From: Dactylosporangium vinaceum
GTDB lineage: Bacteria > Actinomycetota > Actinomycetes > Mycobacteriales > Micromonosporaceae
Reading direction: 5' to 3'
DNA: 64,000 bases
NCBI RefSeq assembly: GCF_019904175.1
Contig: NZ_CP061913.1
Location: 11,098,001 to 11,162,000, forward strand
The notes under the pieces are model-generated. The model searched no databases. It was not told where the DNA came from and saw nothing but the letters and a program-made list of their open reading frames with translations. Below, in pieces: positions 33,294 to 41,828 of this stretch (its first letter is position 1; each line of letters starts with the position of its first letter). A program made the position numbers and the translations under genes.

Positions 33294-34790
33294 GTGCGGT
33301 TCGAGATCAGCCGGGTCATGGACACGATCGAGCAGCGGCTGACCACGGACATAACCCTGGCGCAGGCGGTGGTGGACCTGGCCGAGGTCGCACGGTTCGT
33401 GCCCCTGGACGGCGGGCGCCCCATCAACCTGCTGCGGCTGGGCATGGTGGTCGACGCGCTGAGCCGATACCTGATCGACGCGGGCGCGATGCTCTACCCC
33501 GTGGCCGGCCGTGAGGTGCTCTCCGAGGCCGCGCTGACCTCCAAGGAGCGCATGGTCCTGGGCCGCTGGGCGGACGACGGCCTGATCGAGGTCACACCAG
33601 TGGTGGCCGACCGGCCCGCGGAGATCGCCGACTTCACCGGGCTGCCCCTGGTGGTGATCCGTGACCTGCCGCCGCAGGCGAAGACCCGCTTCACCTGGAT
33701 CAGCGACAGCCCCGAGCGGCTGCTTCGGCTGACCCCGCGGGCGGGCGGCGCGGTCCTGACGCCAGGGGGCGATCCGCTGCCCCCGAAGGACGGCAAGGAG
33801 CGGCTGGTCATCCGCGGCCAGGCGACGCTGCCGATCGTGCCGTCGGACCCGGCGGACAAGACCGAGGAGAAGGAGATGGCCGAGCCGTCTCCCGCGGAGT
33901 CGTCCGACACTCCCGCCGACGGTGACACGCCGGCGGCTGACGCTGCCGCGGCTGGTTCGGCCGGTGCTGGTTCGGCTGGCGCTGGGGTTGACACCGCCGG
34001 GGCTGAGCCGGCCAAGGCGGCTGGAGCTACGGCGGCGCAGGCCGGGGCCGGGGAAGGTTCGGGCAAGGACGAGAAGCGCGCCGAGAAGGGTGGGCGGCCG
34101 GACGGGCTCCAGTCGTTCACGGCTCGGGGCGCACAGCGCTTCGGGCGCACCCGCGTCGTGCGCCGTCGCTTCACGCGGGCCGACCCCAGTGGTGTCGGGG
34201 CTTCGCTGATGGCGCGGGAGTGGCGGTGCAAGGTGCCGGAGTGCCCCGCGTTCGGGCAGATTCGCCGGATCGGGCAGCCGGTCCCACGGATGCGCGCCGG
34301 CGTCCCGGCCTGCCCCCGCCACGGCGAGGCGGTGAAGGACATCGGGCCGCGGCCGGCCGCGTTCGCGATCGCCATCGTGGTCGAGGACCTGGCCCGGCGC
34401 CGCTTCGTGGTGAGCGCCGACCACCCGGTCATCGTGGGGAAGGAGCCGGCCGACCCGGACGACATCTCCGTCGCCGCCTGGCTCCACGAGGCGGCCGCCG
34501 CCTGGATCTCCAAGGAGCACGTCAAACTCGAGGTGACGGCCGGCCGCCTGCAGGTCACCGACACCAGCGAGAACGGCACCCTGATCTGGAAGCGCTCGTC
34601 GCCCGACATCAAGGAAGAGGCCGAGCGCATCTACCGCAAGTCGTATCGCCTGGACGGCTGGGACTCGATCGAGCTCTACACCGGCGTCGAACTCGTCGTG
34701 GGCGACCACCGCCTGCAGACGGTCGTCGGCTCCGAACCGGCCTCGGTCCTCCTCGACGCCCCGACCGTCGCCCTGCGCCTCGTCGACTGA
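33294..34790 (+). CDS. FHA-domain protein with central low-complexity linker
   Basis: This 498-residue protein probably binds phospho-Thr. Residues 1-~190 are an unassigned helical domain (VRFEISRVMDTIEQRLTTDI; ERMVLGRWADDGLIEVTPVV). Residues ~195-270 are an Ala/Gly/Glu/Pro-rich linker. A possible zinc-binding segment follows (WRCKVPECPAFG and VPACPRHGEAV). The C-terminal FHA-like fold (~350-495) has HPVIVGKEPAD, WISKEHVKLEV and VTDTSENGTLIWKR. GTG 33294 has an AGGAGG site. It lies 140 bases after the kinase gene, suggesting it reads that kinase's signal. Confidence 0.75.
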   Translation: MRFEISRVMDTIEQRLTTDITLAQAVVDLAEVARFVPLDGGRPINLLRLGMVVDALSRYLIDAGAMLYPVAGREVLSEAALTSKERMVLGRWADDGLIEVTPVVADRPAEIADFTGLPLVVIRDLPPQAKTRFTWISDSPERLLRLTPRAGGAVLTPGGDPLPPKDGKERLVIRGQATLPIVPSDPADKTEEKEMAEPSPAESSDTPADGDTPAADAAAAGSAGAGSAGAGVDTAGAEPAKAAGATAAQAGAGEGSGKDEKRAEKGGRPDGLQSFTARGAQRFGRTRVVRRRFTRADPSGVGASLMAREWRCKVPECPAFGQIRRIGQPVPRMRAGVPACPRHGEAVKDIGPRPAAFAIAIVVEDLARRRFVVSADHPVIVGKEPADPDDISVAAWLHEAAAAWISKEHVKLEVTAGRLQVTDTSENGTLIWKRSSPDIKEEAERIYRKSYRLDGWDSIELYTGVELVVGDHRLQTVVGSEPASVLLDAPTVALRLVD

Positions 34791-35053
34791 TCGGCCGCTC
34801 GAAGAGCCCGGCCGAACCACCCGGCCGACCGCACTGCACCGCCCCGCCGACCGACCGACCCGCGTGACCGACTGACCCGCGTGACCGTCCGCGATCCGCG
34901 TGGGCGGACGGGCCACCCGTACCGACCGAGACCGCGCGACTGCTCCACGCCTCACCCAAGATCAGGCCGGTCGACGCGGCGCCGAAGCCAACTGATGCAG
35001 GATCGCGGCAGGCGCGTGGCTGACTGCACCGCAGCTTAGGTGCGGTCGCCAGT
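34791..35053. other. gene-poor stretch with a 17-base tandem repeat
   Basis: No gene is seen. A 17-base unit is repeated at 34851-34867 and 34868-34884 (CCGACCGACCCGCGTGA and CCGACTGACCCGCGTGA). Many shorter GACCG and CCGACC words surround it. It leads into the recombinase remnant. Confidence 0.45.
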
Positions 35054-35253
35054 CGTCCCTACGACCTCCGCCACGCTTGCCTCTCGACGTGGCCGAACGC
35101 CGGGTGTACAGCCGACCCAGGTCGCCGAGTGGGCGGGGAACAGCGTCAAAGGTGCTGATGGACGTCTACGCCAAGTGCCTGGACGGCGAGATCCCCGCCG
35201 CGCTGAACCGGGTCGCTCTGGCGCTCGGCATCAAGCAGCCCCGGCCTCTGTAG
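35054..35253 (+). pseudogene. decayed C-terminal end of a tyrosine recombinase (integrase)
   Basis: Three frames read in turn give the C-terminal catalytic part of an actinobacterial phage-type integrase. The pieces are YDLRHACLSTWPNAG (35060-35104), then GVQPTQVAEWAGNSVK (~35101-35150), then VLMDVYAKCLDGEIPAALNR onward to a TAG at 35251. In intact relatives the RHxxR-box Arg (DLRH), the GHS His and the YAKCLDG Tyr lie in one frame. Here two frameshifts break it, the GHS box is GNS, and everything upstream is missing. It marks an old integrated element. Confidence 0.75.
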
Positions 35254-35817
35254 CTTTCTCGACGAGTTTACAGTCCGAACTATCCGTCTGGGTTTACCTA
35301 GGGAAACTTGAACTCAGATCGCGAGTGGTCGCGTAGAGGTCGCGATTAGCCGCCTTGTCCACTGGGCCCAGTTGGCGGCTGCGTCATCGCCGCTGCGCTG
35401 CGGGCACCGTAAATATCGAGTCTGAGGTGAAGAAGCGGATCGCCAGAGGCAGGAAGCGCGGAGGCGGTCTAGTGGTCCGCTGGCTTCGGGTGGCCGTTGG
35501 CGATTGCGCGATCTCTCAGGTGTAGGCCATGGAGTCGAAGCCCTTCTCTTGCCCACCGCCCTATAGCGCCCCCGGCTCGCGGAGCTGCTCGATCGGCACA
35601 ATGCCGCGGGCGTGCCAGCAGGGACCGGGCGGCCAGTACTTCCCGACGCTGGGCCAGCCGGTCCCGAACAACGCCTACACGACCGCTCGGCGGAAGGCGC
35701 GTGAGGACGACAGCATTTCGTGCGACACCGGCAGCGGGCGCGTGGCCGAGCCAGGGGGCGTATGACCGAGCCAGCGGGCGCATGGCTGCGGCGGTTGGTG
35801 CGGGACGGGCTGGTGGT
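35254..35817. other. gene-free stretch of lower GC after the recombinase remnant
   Basis: About 560 bases without a gene I can support. The first ~250 bases are visibly richer in A and T (GAGTTTACAGTCCGAACTAT, GTAAATATCGAGTCTGAGG) than the rest of the window. One short open frame (35529-35765) has a Cys/Pro/Ser-rich translation without motifs and no good ribosome binding site. The segment is probably left over from the same integrated element. Confidence 0.45.
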
Positions 35818-37938
35818 TCAGGCGGTCACGGCCAGCGCGAACGGCAGTACTCCCTTCGCTCCGGCCTGGTTCAGCGCGCGGGCGGCCAAGGCCATGGTCC
35901 AGCCGCTGTCCACCATGTCGTCGACGAGCAGGACCGGGCCGTCCAGGGCGCGTACGGCGTCGGCGAGCGGGGCCGGCACCTCGAACGCGCCGTAGAGGGC
36001 CCGCACACGCTGGGCCGAGTTGGTGCGGGAGGCGGCGTCAGTGGTCAGGCCCGCAGGGATGGTGCCCAGGAGGGGTAGGCGGCCCACTTCGGCGATGCGG
36101 GCGCCCAGCGAGGCGACCAGCTCGGGTGCGTGCTGGGAGCCGAGGACGACGACTCCGGCCGGGCGCTCGGGCCAGCGGGCGTCGCCCTTCGACCATTCGG
36201 CCAGGGTGGCGACCACGCCCTTGAAGAGCTCGTCGGAGATCGGGGCGTCGGGGCCGTTGAGGGCGGCGCGGAGGCGGTCGCCCCAGCCCAGGTCGCTCAG
36301 GCGGCCGATGGCTCGGCCCGGGAGGGACTGCTCGGACTTCGGGATGTTGCCGTTCACCGGGACGCCGACGGCGGACATGCCGGTCGGCCACTTGCGGCGC
36401 GGGGCGATCTCGACGCCGGCCCGGCCCAGGTGGCCGCGGGCGGCGTCCAGGGCGGCCGGGGAGACCTCGGTCGGGAACCATACGCCCGCGCAGTTGTCGC
36501 AGCGGCCGCACGGGGCGGCGTCGGGGTCGTCGAGCTGGCGGCGCAGGAACTCCAGGCGGCAGGAGGTCAGCGCGGTGTACTCCCGCATCGCCTCCTGCTC
36601 GGCTTCCCGGGCCTGCGCAATGCGGGCATAGCGCTCGGTGTCGTGCTGCCACGGCACGCCGGTGGACTCCCAGCCGCCGCTCACGCGGTGGACGGCGCCG
36701 TCGACGTCGAGGACCTTCAGGAGGAGCTCGAGGCGGCTGTGGCGGAGCTCGACGCGGGGCTCCAGGGTCTGGGTGGACAGCGGTCGGCCGGCCGCGGCCA
36801 GGGCGTCGAGGACCTCGCGGACCTGATGCTCGGGCGGGAAGGCGAGCGAGGCGAAGTAGCGCCAGATGTCCGCGTCCTCGCGGCCCGGCAGCAGCAGCAC
36901 GTCGGCCTTCTCGACGGCCCGGCCCGCGCGGCCGACCTGCTGGTAGTAGGCGATCGGGGACGAGGGGGCGCCGAGGTGGACCACGAAGCCCAGATCGGGC
37001 TTGTCGAAGCCCATGCCGAGCGCCGAGGTGGCGACGAGGGCCTTGATGCGGTTGCCGAGCAGGTCGGCCTCGGCGCCGAGGCGGTCGGCGCCCTCGGTCT
37101 TGCCCGTGTAGGAGGCGACGTCGTAGCCCTGGCCGCGCAGGAACGCGGCCGTCTCCTCCGCGCCGGCCACGGTCAGCGTGTAGATGATGCCCGAGCCCGG
37201 GAGGTCCCTCAGGTGCTCGGCCAGCCAGGCCAGGCGGTGGGACGGCGAGGGCAGGGTGAGCGCGCCCATGCGGAGGGACTCGCGGTCGAGCGAGCCGCGC
37301 AGCACCAGGGCGTCGCCCAGCTGCTCGGCGACGTCCGCGGTGACCCGGGAGTTGGCGGTGGCCGTAGTGGCGAGCACGGGGGTGCCGGGGGCCAGGTCGA
37401 GCAGGAGGGTGCGCAGGCGCCGGTAGTCGGGGCGGAAGTCGTGGCCCCAGTCGGAGACGCAGTGGGCCTCGTCGACGACCAGGAGCCCGGTGGTGGCGGC
37501 GAGCTTGGGCAGCACGTCGTCGCGGAACGCCGGGTTGTTGAGGCGCTCGGGGCTCACCAGCAGGACGTCGACCGCGCCGTCGGCGATCTCGGCGGTGATC
37601 GCGTCCCACTCCTCGAGGTTGGAGGAGTTGATGGTGCGGGCGGTGATGCCCGCCCGGGCGGCCGCGTCGGTCTGGTTGCGCATGAGGGCGAGCAGCGGGG
37701 ACACGATCACCGTCGGCCCGGCACCGCGGGCGCGCAGGAGGGCGGTCGCCACGAAGTAGACGGCGGACTTGCCCCAGCCGGTGCGCTGGACGCAGAGCAC
37801 CCGGCGGTGCCCGGCGACGAGCGCCTCGATTGCCGTCCATTGGTCTTCGCGCAGCTCAGCGGTGGGTCCGGCGAGCTTTTTGAGGACTTGCGTGGCTTCC
37901 TGTCTCACGGTCCCGACGCTAGCCCAGGGGTACGACAA
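35818..37938 (-). CDS. RecQ-type DNA helicase fused to a phosphoribosyltransferase-like domain
   Basis: The 706-residue protein has a RecQ helicase core: QRTGWGKSAVYFVA (Walker A), VVDEAHCVSDWGHDFRPDYR, TATANSRVTADV, VATSALGMGFDKPDLGFVVH and QQVGRAGRA. A zinc-binding region follows (C-x-LEFLRRQL, then CGRCDNCAGVWF, ~455-480). The C-terminal ~150 residues form a type I PRTase-like domain with the diphosphate-binding motif VLLVDDMVDSGWTMALAARA (~668-687). The PRTase part is related to ComF-type domains. The reaction it performs is unknown. No HRDC domain is visible. Confidence 0.9.
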   Translation of the reverse strand: MSYPWASVGTVRQEATQVLKKLAGPTAELREDQWTAIEALVAGHRRVLCVQRTGWGKSAVYFVATALLRARGAGPTVIVSPLLALMRNQTDAAARAGITARTINSSNLEEWDAITAEIADGAVDVLLVSPERLNNPAFRDDVLPKLAATTGLLVVDEAHCVSDWGHDFRPDYRRLRTLLLDLAPGTPVLATTATANSRVTADVAEQLGDALVLRGSLDRESLRMGALTLPSPSHRLAWLAEHLRDLPGSGIIYTLTVAGAEETAAFLRGQGYDVASYTGKTEGADRLGAEADLLGNRIKALVATSALGMGFDKPDLGFVVHLGAPSSPIAYYQQVGRAGRAVEKADVLLLPGREDADIWRYFASLAFPPEHQVREVLDALAAAGRPLSTQTLEPRVELRHSRLELLLKVLDVDGAVHRVSGGWESTGVPWQHDTERYARIAQAREAEQEAMREYTALTSCRLEFLRRQLDDPDAAPCGRCDNCAGVWFPTEVSPAALDAARGHLGRAGVEIAPRRKWPTGMSAVGVPVNGNIPKSEQSLPGRAIGRLSDLGWGDRLRAALNGPDAPISDELFKGVVATLAEWSKGDARWPERPAGVVVLGSQHAPELVASLGARIAEVGRLPLLGTIPAGLTTDAASRTNSAQRVRALYGAFEVPAPLADAVRALDGPVLLVDDMVDSGWTMALAARALNQAGAKGVLPFALAVTA

Positions 37939-37950
37939 AAACCGAAAGGA

Positions 37951-38907
37951 TCACTGTGGTCGACCGTATCCGACCACCGGAGCGTAGTCGATCAGTCGCA
38001 TGGAGATACGTTCACCCGCCCGGGGAGCCTCCACGACGCGGCCGGAGCCGATGTAGATCCCGACATGGCTCACGTCCTTGTAGTAGAAGACCAGGTCACC
38101 GGGTTGGAGCTCGTCCCGCGTGATCGGTTTGACGGTCTGCTTCTGGCGGGCGGCATTGTGCGGGAGCACGACCCCGGCGGTCTTCCAGGCGGCCATCGTG
38201 AGGCCCGAGCAGTCGAAGCTGTTGGGGCCGTCGGCACCCCACTTGTAGACCTTGCCGAGCTGCGAGAACGCGAACTGGACGGCGCGGCCGGCGGCGTCGT
38301 CGCTGAAGACGGGCACGAACCCGTCGTGCAGCGCGCCGGAGGGCGACTTCGCGGTGCTGCCGAAGCCGTACCGCTGCAGCTGAGCCTCGATCGTGGCCTT
38401 GCGCTGACCCAGCTCGGCCTGCTGCGCGGTCTGCTGCTGCCGCAGCGTCGACAGCTCCGCCTTCTCCGAGTTCAGCGCGCTCTGGGCGGCCTTGAGCTCG
38501 TGCAGTGCCGTCACGCGGCGGCGCGAGATCTGGTCCAGCATGGCGATCTGGTCCATCCAGACCTCGGGCGACGGCGCCGAGATCAGTACGGCGGTCGAGC
38601 CGACGGCGCCGCTGCGGTAGAGGGCGACGGCTTGGTCGTCCGTCTCCCGCTGAGCGTTGTCGACCTGTGTCTGTAGCGGCCCCAGGCGGGTGTTGACCTG
38701 CTGGAGACGTGCGTCGGTGGCTCGCAGGTCGTCCCGGACGGCGTTGTACCGTTCGATGACGCTCTCGAGCTCCTGCCAGGCGTTGGCGAGCTGCCGTTGC
38801 CGGTCCGCAGTTGGGTCCGCGTGCCCGGCCCCGGGCGCCATCAGGACAATGAGTCCGGCGACGACCAGTGATGCGGCGCTGCGCAAGTTCTTGCGGCAAA
38901 ACCCCAC
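37951..38907 (-). CDS. secreted NlpC/P60 (C40) peptidase with N-terminal coiled coil
   Basis: This 318-residue cell-wall hydrolase has a Sec signal peptide (SLVVAGLIVLMAPGAGHADP). Long helical coiled-coil segments follow (~35-95 and ~125-185, e.g. LHELKAAQSALNSEKAELST). The C-terminal NlpC/P60 domain (~205-318) has catalytic Cys in NSFDCSGLTMAAW and His in DVSHVGIYIGSG. It is RipA-like in layout. It would cut peptide crosslinks in peptidoglycan. It is divergent from the next gene, about 60 bases apart, and no riboswitch fits in that gap. Confidence 0.92.
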   Translation of the reverse strand: MGFCRKNLRSAASLVVAGLIVLMAPGAGHADPTADRQRQLANAWQELESVIERYNAVRDDLRATDARLQQVNTRLGPLQTQVDNAQRETDDQAVALYRSGAVGSTAVLISAPSPEVWMDQIAMLDQISRRRVTALHELKAAQSALNSEKAELSTLRQQQTAQQAELGQRKATIEAQLQRYGFGSTAKSPSGALHDGFVPVFSDDAAGRAVQFAFSQLGKVYKWGADGPNSFDCSGLTMAAWKTAGVVLPHNAARQKQTVKPITRDELQPGDLVFYYKDVSHVGIYIGSGRVVEAPRAGERISMRLIDYAPVVGYGRPQ

Positions 38908-38968
38908 GTGTCCCTAACGTCGCAATTTGGACAAAAGTAACTTTACCTCCCTCGGTAGGCTGAATTTC

Positions 38969-39832
38969 ATGGTGCTCAAGGGACCGTTCGTGGCGGCCGG
39001 GCTCGTCGCGGCCCTGCTGCTGGGCTTCGGCATCGCCCGCGCAACCGCGCCCGCCGCGACGCCGGCGGCGTCCGACCCGACGACGATCCCGTCGCACTCG
39101 CACGGCGGCGCGGCGCTCGGCGACCTCGGCGGCTTCTCGCTGAGCGCGGGCGGCTTCACGCTGGCCCCGGCGGCGCCCCCGACGTTCGAGGCGGGCGTCC
39201 AGCGGCCGTTCGCGTTCAGGATTCTCGGGGTGGACGGCAAGGCGGTGACGAAGTTCGTCCCCAACCACGACAAGCTGCTGCACTTCATCGTGGTGAAGCA
39301 CGACCTGTCGGGATTTCAGCACCTGCACCCGGAGATGGCGGCCGACGGGACCTGGTCGATCCCGCTGACGCTGCCGAGCCCGGGCATCTGGCGGCTGTAC
39401 AGCGACTTCGTGACTTTGGACCCGGCCACCGGCCAGCAGGTGCCCCTCGCCCTGTCCATCGACGCGACGGTGGCCGGGGCCTACACGCCGCTCGCGCTCG
39501 CCCCGGCGGCGCGGACCGCGGAGGCGGACGGCTTCACCGTCACCTACGAGGGCACGGCCAAGGCCAACGCCACCCAGCCGCTCACGTTCCGGGTCTTCTC
39601 CGGCGGCTCACCGGTGACGGACCTCGAGAAGTACCTGGCGGCCTACGGGCACCTGGTCGTGATCCGCGACGGCGACCTGGGATACCTCCACGTGCACCCG
39701 GAGGACCAGCTCGTGGGCGGAGCGGTGAAATTCTGGCTCTCCGCGCCCAGCCCGGGGCGCTACCGGATGTTCTTCGAGTTCCAGAAGGGCGGCGCGGTCC
39801 ACCGCGCCGAGTTCACCGTGGACGTGCAGTAG
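38969..39832 (+). CDS. membrane-anchored secreted protein with two HxHP repeats
   Basis: The 287-residue product has an N-terminal signal anchor (GPFVAAGLVAALLLGFGIAR), a His-containing linker (SHSHGG) and an extracellular part. The extracellular part contains two related segments: HFIVVKHDLSGFQHLHPE with LTLPSPGIWRLYSDF, and HLVVIRDGDLGYLHVHPE with LSAPSPGRYRMFFEF. The spaced His residues suggest metal binding, perhaps copper, but that is inference; I know no assigned function. ATG 38969 was chosen over an upstream ATG without a binding site. Confidence 0.75.
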   Translation: MVLKGPFVAAGLVAALLLGFGIARATAPAATPAASDPTTIPSHSHGGAALGDLGGFSLSAGGFTLAPAAPPTFEAGVQRPFAFRILGVDGKAVTKFVPNHDKLLHFIVVKHDLSGFQHLHPEMAADGTWSIPLTLPSPGIWRLYSDFVTLDPATGQQVPLALSIDATVAGAYTPLALAPAARTAEADGFTVTYEGTAKANATQPLTFRVFSGGSPVTDLEKYLAAYGHLVVIRDGDLGYLHVHPEDQLVGGAVKFWLSAPSPGRYRMFFEFQKGGAVHRAEFTVDVQ

Positions 39833-39851
39833 GGCGACGCTCTGCGTCGCC
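39833..39851 (+). terminator. hairpin after the HxHP protein gene
   Basis: GGCGACGC (39833-39840) and GCGTCGCC (39844-39851) pair perfectly around TCT, right after the stop codon. Confidence 0.6.
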
Positions 39852-39916
39852 GGCTTTGCAACCGCCACCAGACGCGGACGCCCGGTCTCGCGGGAGGAGC
39901 GGACCGCAACCAGCAA

Positions 39917-39949
39917 CGGACCCGAGCAAAGAAGCTTTGCCCGGGTCCG
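39917..39949 (-). terminator. hairpin after the DEAD-box helicase gene
   Basis: Arms CGGACCCGAGCAAAG (39917-39931) and CTTTGCCCGGGTCCG (39935-39949) pair with two mismatched bases around a 3-base loop. The hairpin lies 16 bases past the helicase stop. It serves the minus strand at a convergent junction. Confidence 0.6.
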
Positions 39950-39964
39950 GTTCGTCGCTGGAAC

Positions 39965-41581
39965 TTACTCTGCCGCGGCCTCTTCGCCGGCTCCACCGCG
40001 TCCGCGGCCCCCACGGCGACGGCGGCGACGCGTGCGGCCGCCCTCGTCACCCGCGGCGCTCTCGTCGGGCGACGGATCGCCCGAGAAGACGGCCGCCGGC
40101 ACCGTTGCCTCGGCGTGCTCGACCGCGTCCACCTCGCCCCGGCGGCGGCGCCGGCGCTGGCGGCGCGGCTCCGTCGACTCGGCGGTGTCCGTGACGGTCG
40201 CCGCCGGCGACGGGGAGGCCGACGCCGAGCGCCCGCGACCACGGCCACGCGCGGCCCGGCCGCGCGGCTTGCCCTCGACGTCCTCCAGCTTCTCCGCCGA
40301 GAGACCGGCCCGCTTGCGGTCGGCCGTCGGCAGCGAACCCGTGGTGCCCTCGGGAATGCCGATGTCGGTGAGCAGGTGCGCCGACGTGTGGTACGTCTCC
40401 GGCGGCTCCGGCAGCTCCATGCCCAGGCTCTTGTCGATGATCCGCCAGCGGGGCATGTCCTCCCAGTCCACGAACGTCACCGCGACGCCGGTGGCGCCGG
40501 CGCGGCCCGTGCGGCCGATGCGGTGCGTGTACGTGTCCGGGTCCTCCGGGCAGTCGTAGTTGATCACGTGCGTCACGCCTGAGACGTCGAGCCCGCGGGC
40601 CGCGACGTCGGTGGCGACGAGCACGTCGATCTTGCCGGCCCGGAACGCGCGCAGAGCCCGCTCGCGGGCGCCCTGGCCCAGGTCGCCGTGGACGGCCGCG
40701 GCCGCGAAGCCCCGGAAGTCCAGGTCCTCGGCGGCCCGGTCGGCCGCGCGCTTGGTGCGGCAGAAGACCATGGTGAGACCGCGGTCCTCGGCCTGCAGGA
40801 TGCGGGCCACGATCTCGATCTTGTTGAGCGGGTGGGTGCGGTAGACGAACTGCTTCGTCAGCGGGGACGGACCCGTGCTGGCGTCGTGGTGCGCGTGGAT
40901 CGTCATCGGCTGGCGCAGGAACCGGCGCGCCAGGGTGACGATCGGGTCGGGCATCGTGGCCGAGAAGAGCATGGTCTGGCGCTCTTCCGGCAGCAGCTTG
41001 AGGATCCGCTCGACGTCGTCGAGGAAGCCCAGGTCGAGCATGCGGTCGGCCTCGTCCAGGACGAGCGCCCGCACGGCGTGCAGCCGCAGGTGCTTGCCCT
41101 TGGACAGGTCGAGCAGCCGCCCGGGCGTGCCGACGACGATCTCGACGCCGTTGCGCAGCGCGTCGACCTGCGGCTCGTAGGCGACCCCGCCGTAGAGCGG
41201 CAGCACCCGCACGCCGCGGGTCTTGCCGGCCGCCGCGATGTCGCGGGCGACCTGCAGGCCGAGCTCGCGCGTCGGGACGACGACGAGCGCCTGGGGCAGC
41301 CCGTCGGCGCCCTCACTGGGCGCGGTGACTCGGTCCAGCAGTGGAACGCCGAAACCGAGCGTCTTTCCGGTACCGGTAGGAGCCTGTCCGATCAGGTCGG
41401 TCCCCCGCAGCGCGATGGGCACCGCGTATTCCTGGATCGCGAAGGCGTGCGTGATGCCGACCGCTTCGAGCGCGGCCACTGTCTCGGGCCGCGCGCCCAG
41501 GTCGGCGAATGTCGGACTGTCGGCGCGCACGGGGGCGCGCGGGGCTACCGCTGCGGCAGCCTCTGTGTTGTCGATTGTCAT
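39965..41581 (-). CDS. rhlE: DEAD-box RNA helicase (RhlE-like)
   Basis: An ATP-dependent RNA helicase for RNA unwinding and ribosome or mRNA work. The 538-residue product has the Q motif (FADLGARPETVAALEAVGIT; AIQ), APTGTGKT, PTRELGLQ, DEADRMLDLGF, SATMP, and HRIGRTGRAG near the end of the core (~375). The ~150-residue tail is Arg/Gly/Ala-rich (RRQRRRRRRGEVD; RRRRRRGGRGRGG), as expected for RNA binding. ATG 41581 was chosen over an extension of 26 residues without similarity. Its place opposite the ferritin-like gene matches mycobacterial Rv3211-Rv3210c. Confidence 0.93.
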   Translation of the reverse strand: MTIDNTEAAAAVAPRAPVRADSPTFADLGARPETVAALEAVGITHAFAIQEYAVPIALRGTDLIGQAPTGTGKTLGFGVPLLDRVTAPSEGADGLPQALVVVPTRELGLQVARDIAAAGKTRGVRVLPLYGGVAYEPQVDALRNGVEIVVGTPGRLLDLSKGKHLRLHAVRALVLDEADRMLDLGFLDDVERILKLLPEERQTMLFSATMPDPIVTLARRFLRQPMTIHAHHDASTGPSPLTKQFVYRTHPLNKIEIVARILQAEDRGLTMVFCRTKRAADRAAEDLDFRGFAAAAVHGDLGQGARERALRAFRAGKIDVLVATDVAARGLDVSGVTHVINYDCPEDPDTYTHRIGRTGRAGATGVAVTFVDWEDMPRWRIIDKSLGMELPEPPETYHTSAHLLTDIGIPEGTTGSLPTADRKRAGLSAEKLEDVEGKPRGRAARGRGRGRSASASPSPAATVTDTAESTEPRRQRRRRRRGEVDAVEHAEATVPAAVFSGDPSPDESAAGDEGGRTRRRRRRGGRGRGGAGEEAAAE

Positions 41582-41828
41582 GTTGTGCTCGGGGTGTCTC
41601 TCTCGCGGGAGCGCCCCTGAACTGCCGGGTGCGCTCGATCTGTGTAGGGCGCGGGCCACACGCGACCGTGTTCGAACGTTGGTCGCGGGCTACAAGCGCC
41701 GGTGCCTGGGCTAGGGTCCGCCCAAGGCATTTCTCGTCATTGTACCGACACAATCGCGGATCCGCGCACAACACAGCGTGGGCAGATCGTGTGCTGCCCC
41801 CGGCGATCAGGCGCGGTACTGTGCCGAC

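Noticed and set aside
35529..35765. A 78-codon plus-strand frame upstream of the RecQ gene end
   Set aside because: Cys/Pro/Ser-rich with no family features and a poor start context, in a scar that holds a dead integrase.
37951..38968. Possible c-di-AMP riboswitch before the NlpC/P60 gene
   Set aside because: Only about 60 bases separate it from the divergent gene, too short for that riboswitch, and no matching motif was seen.
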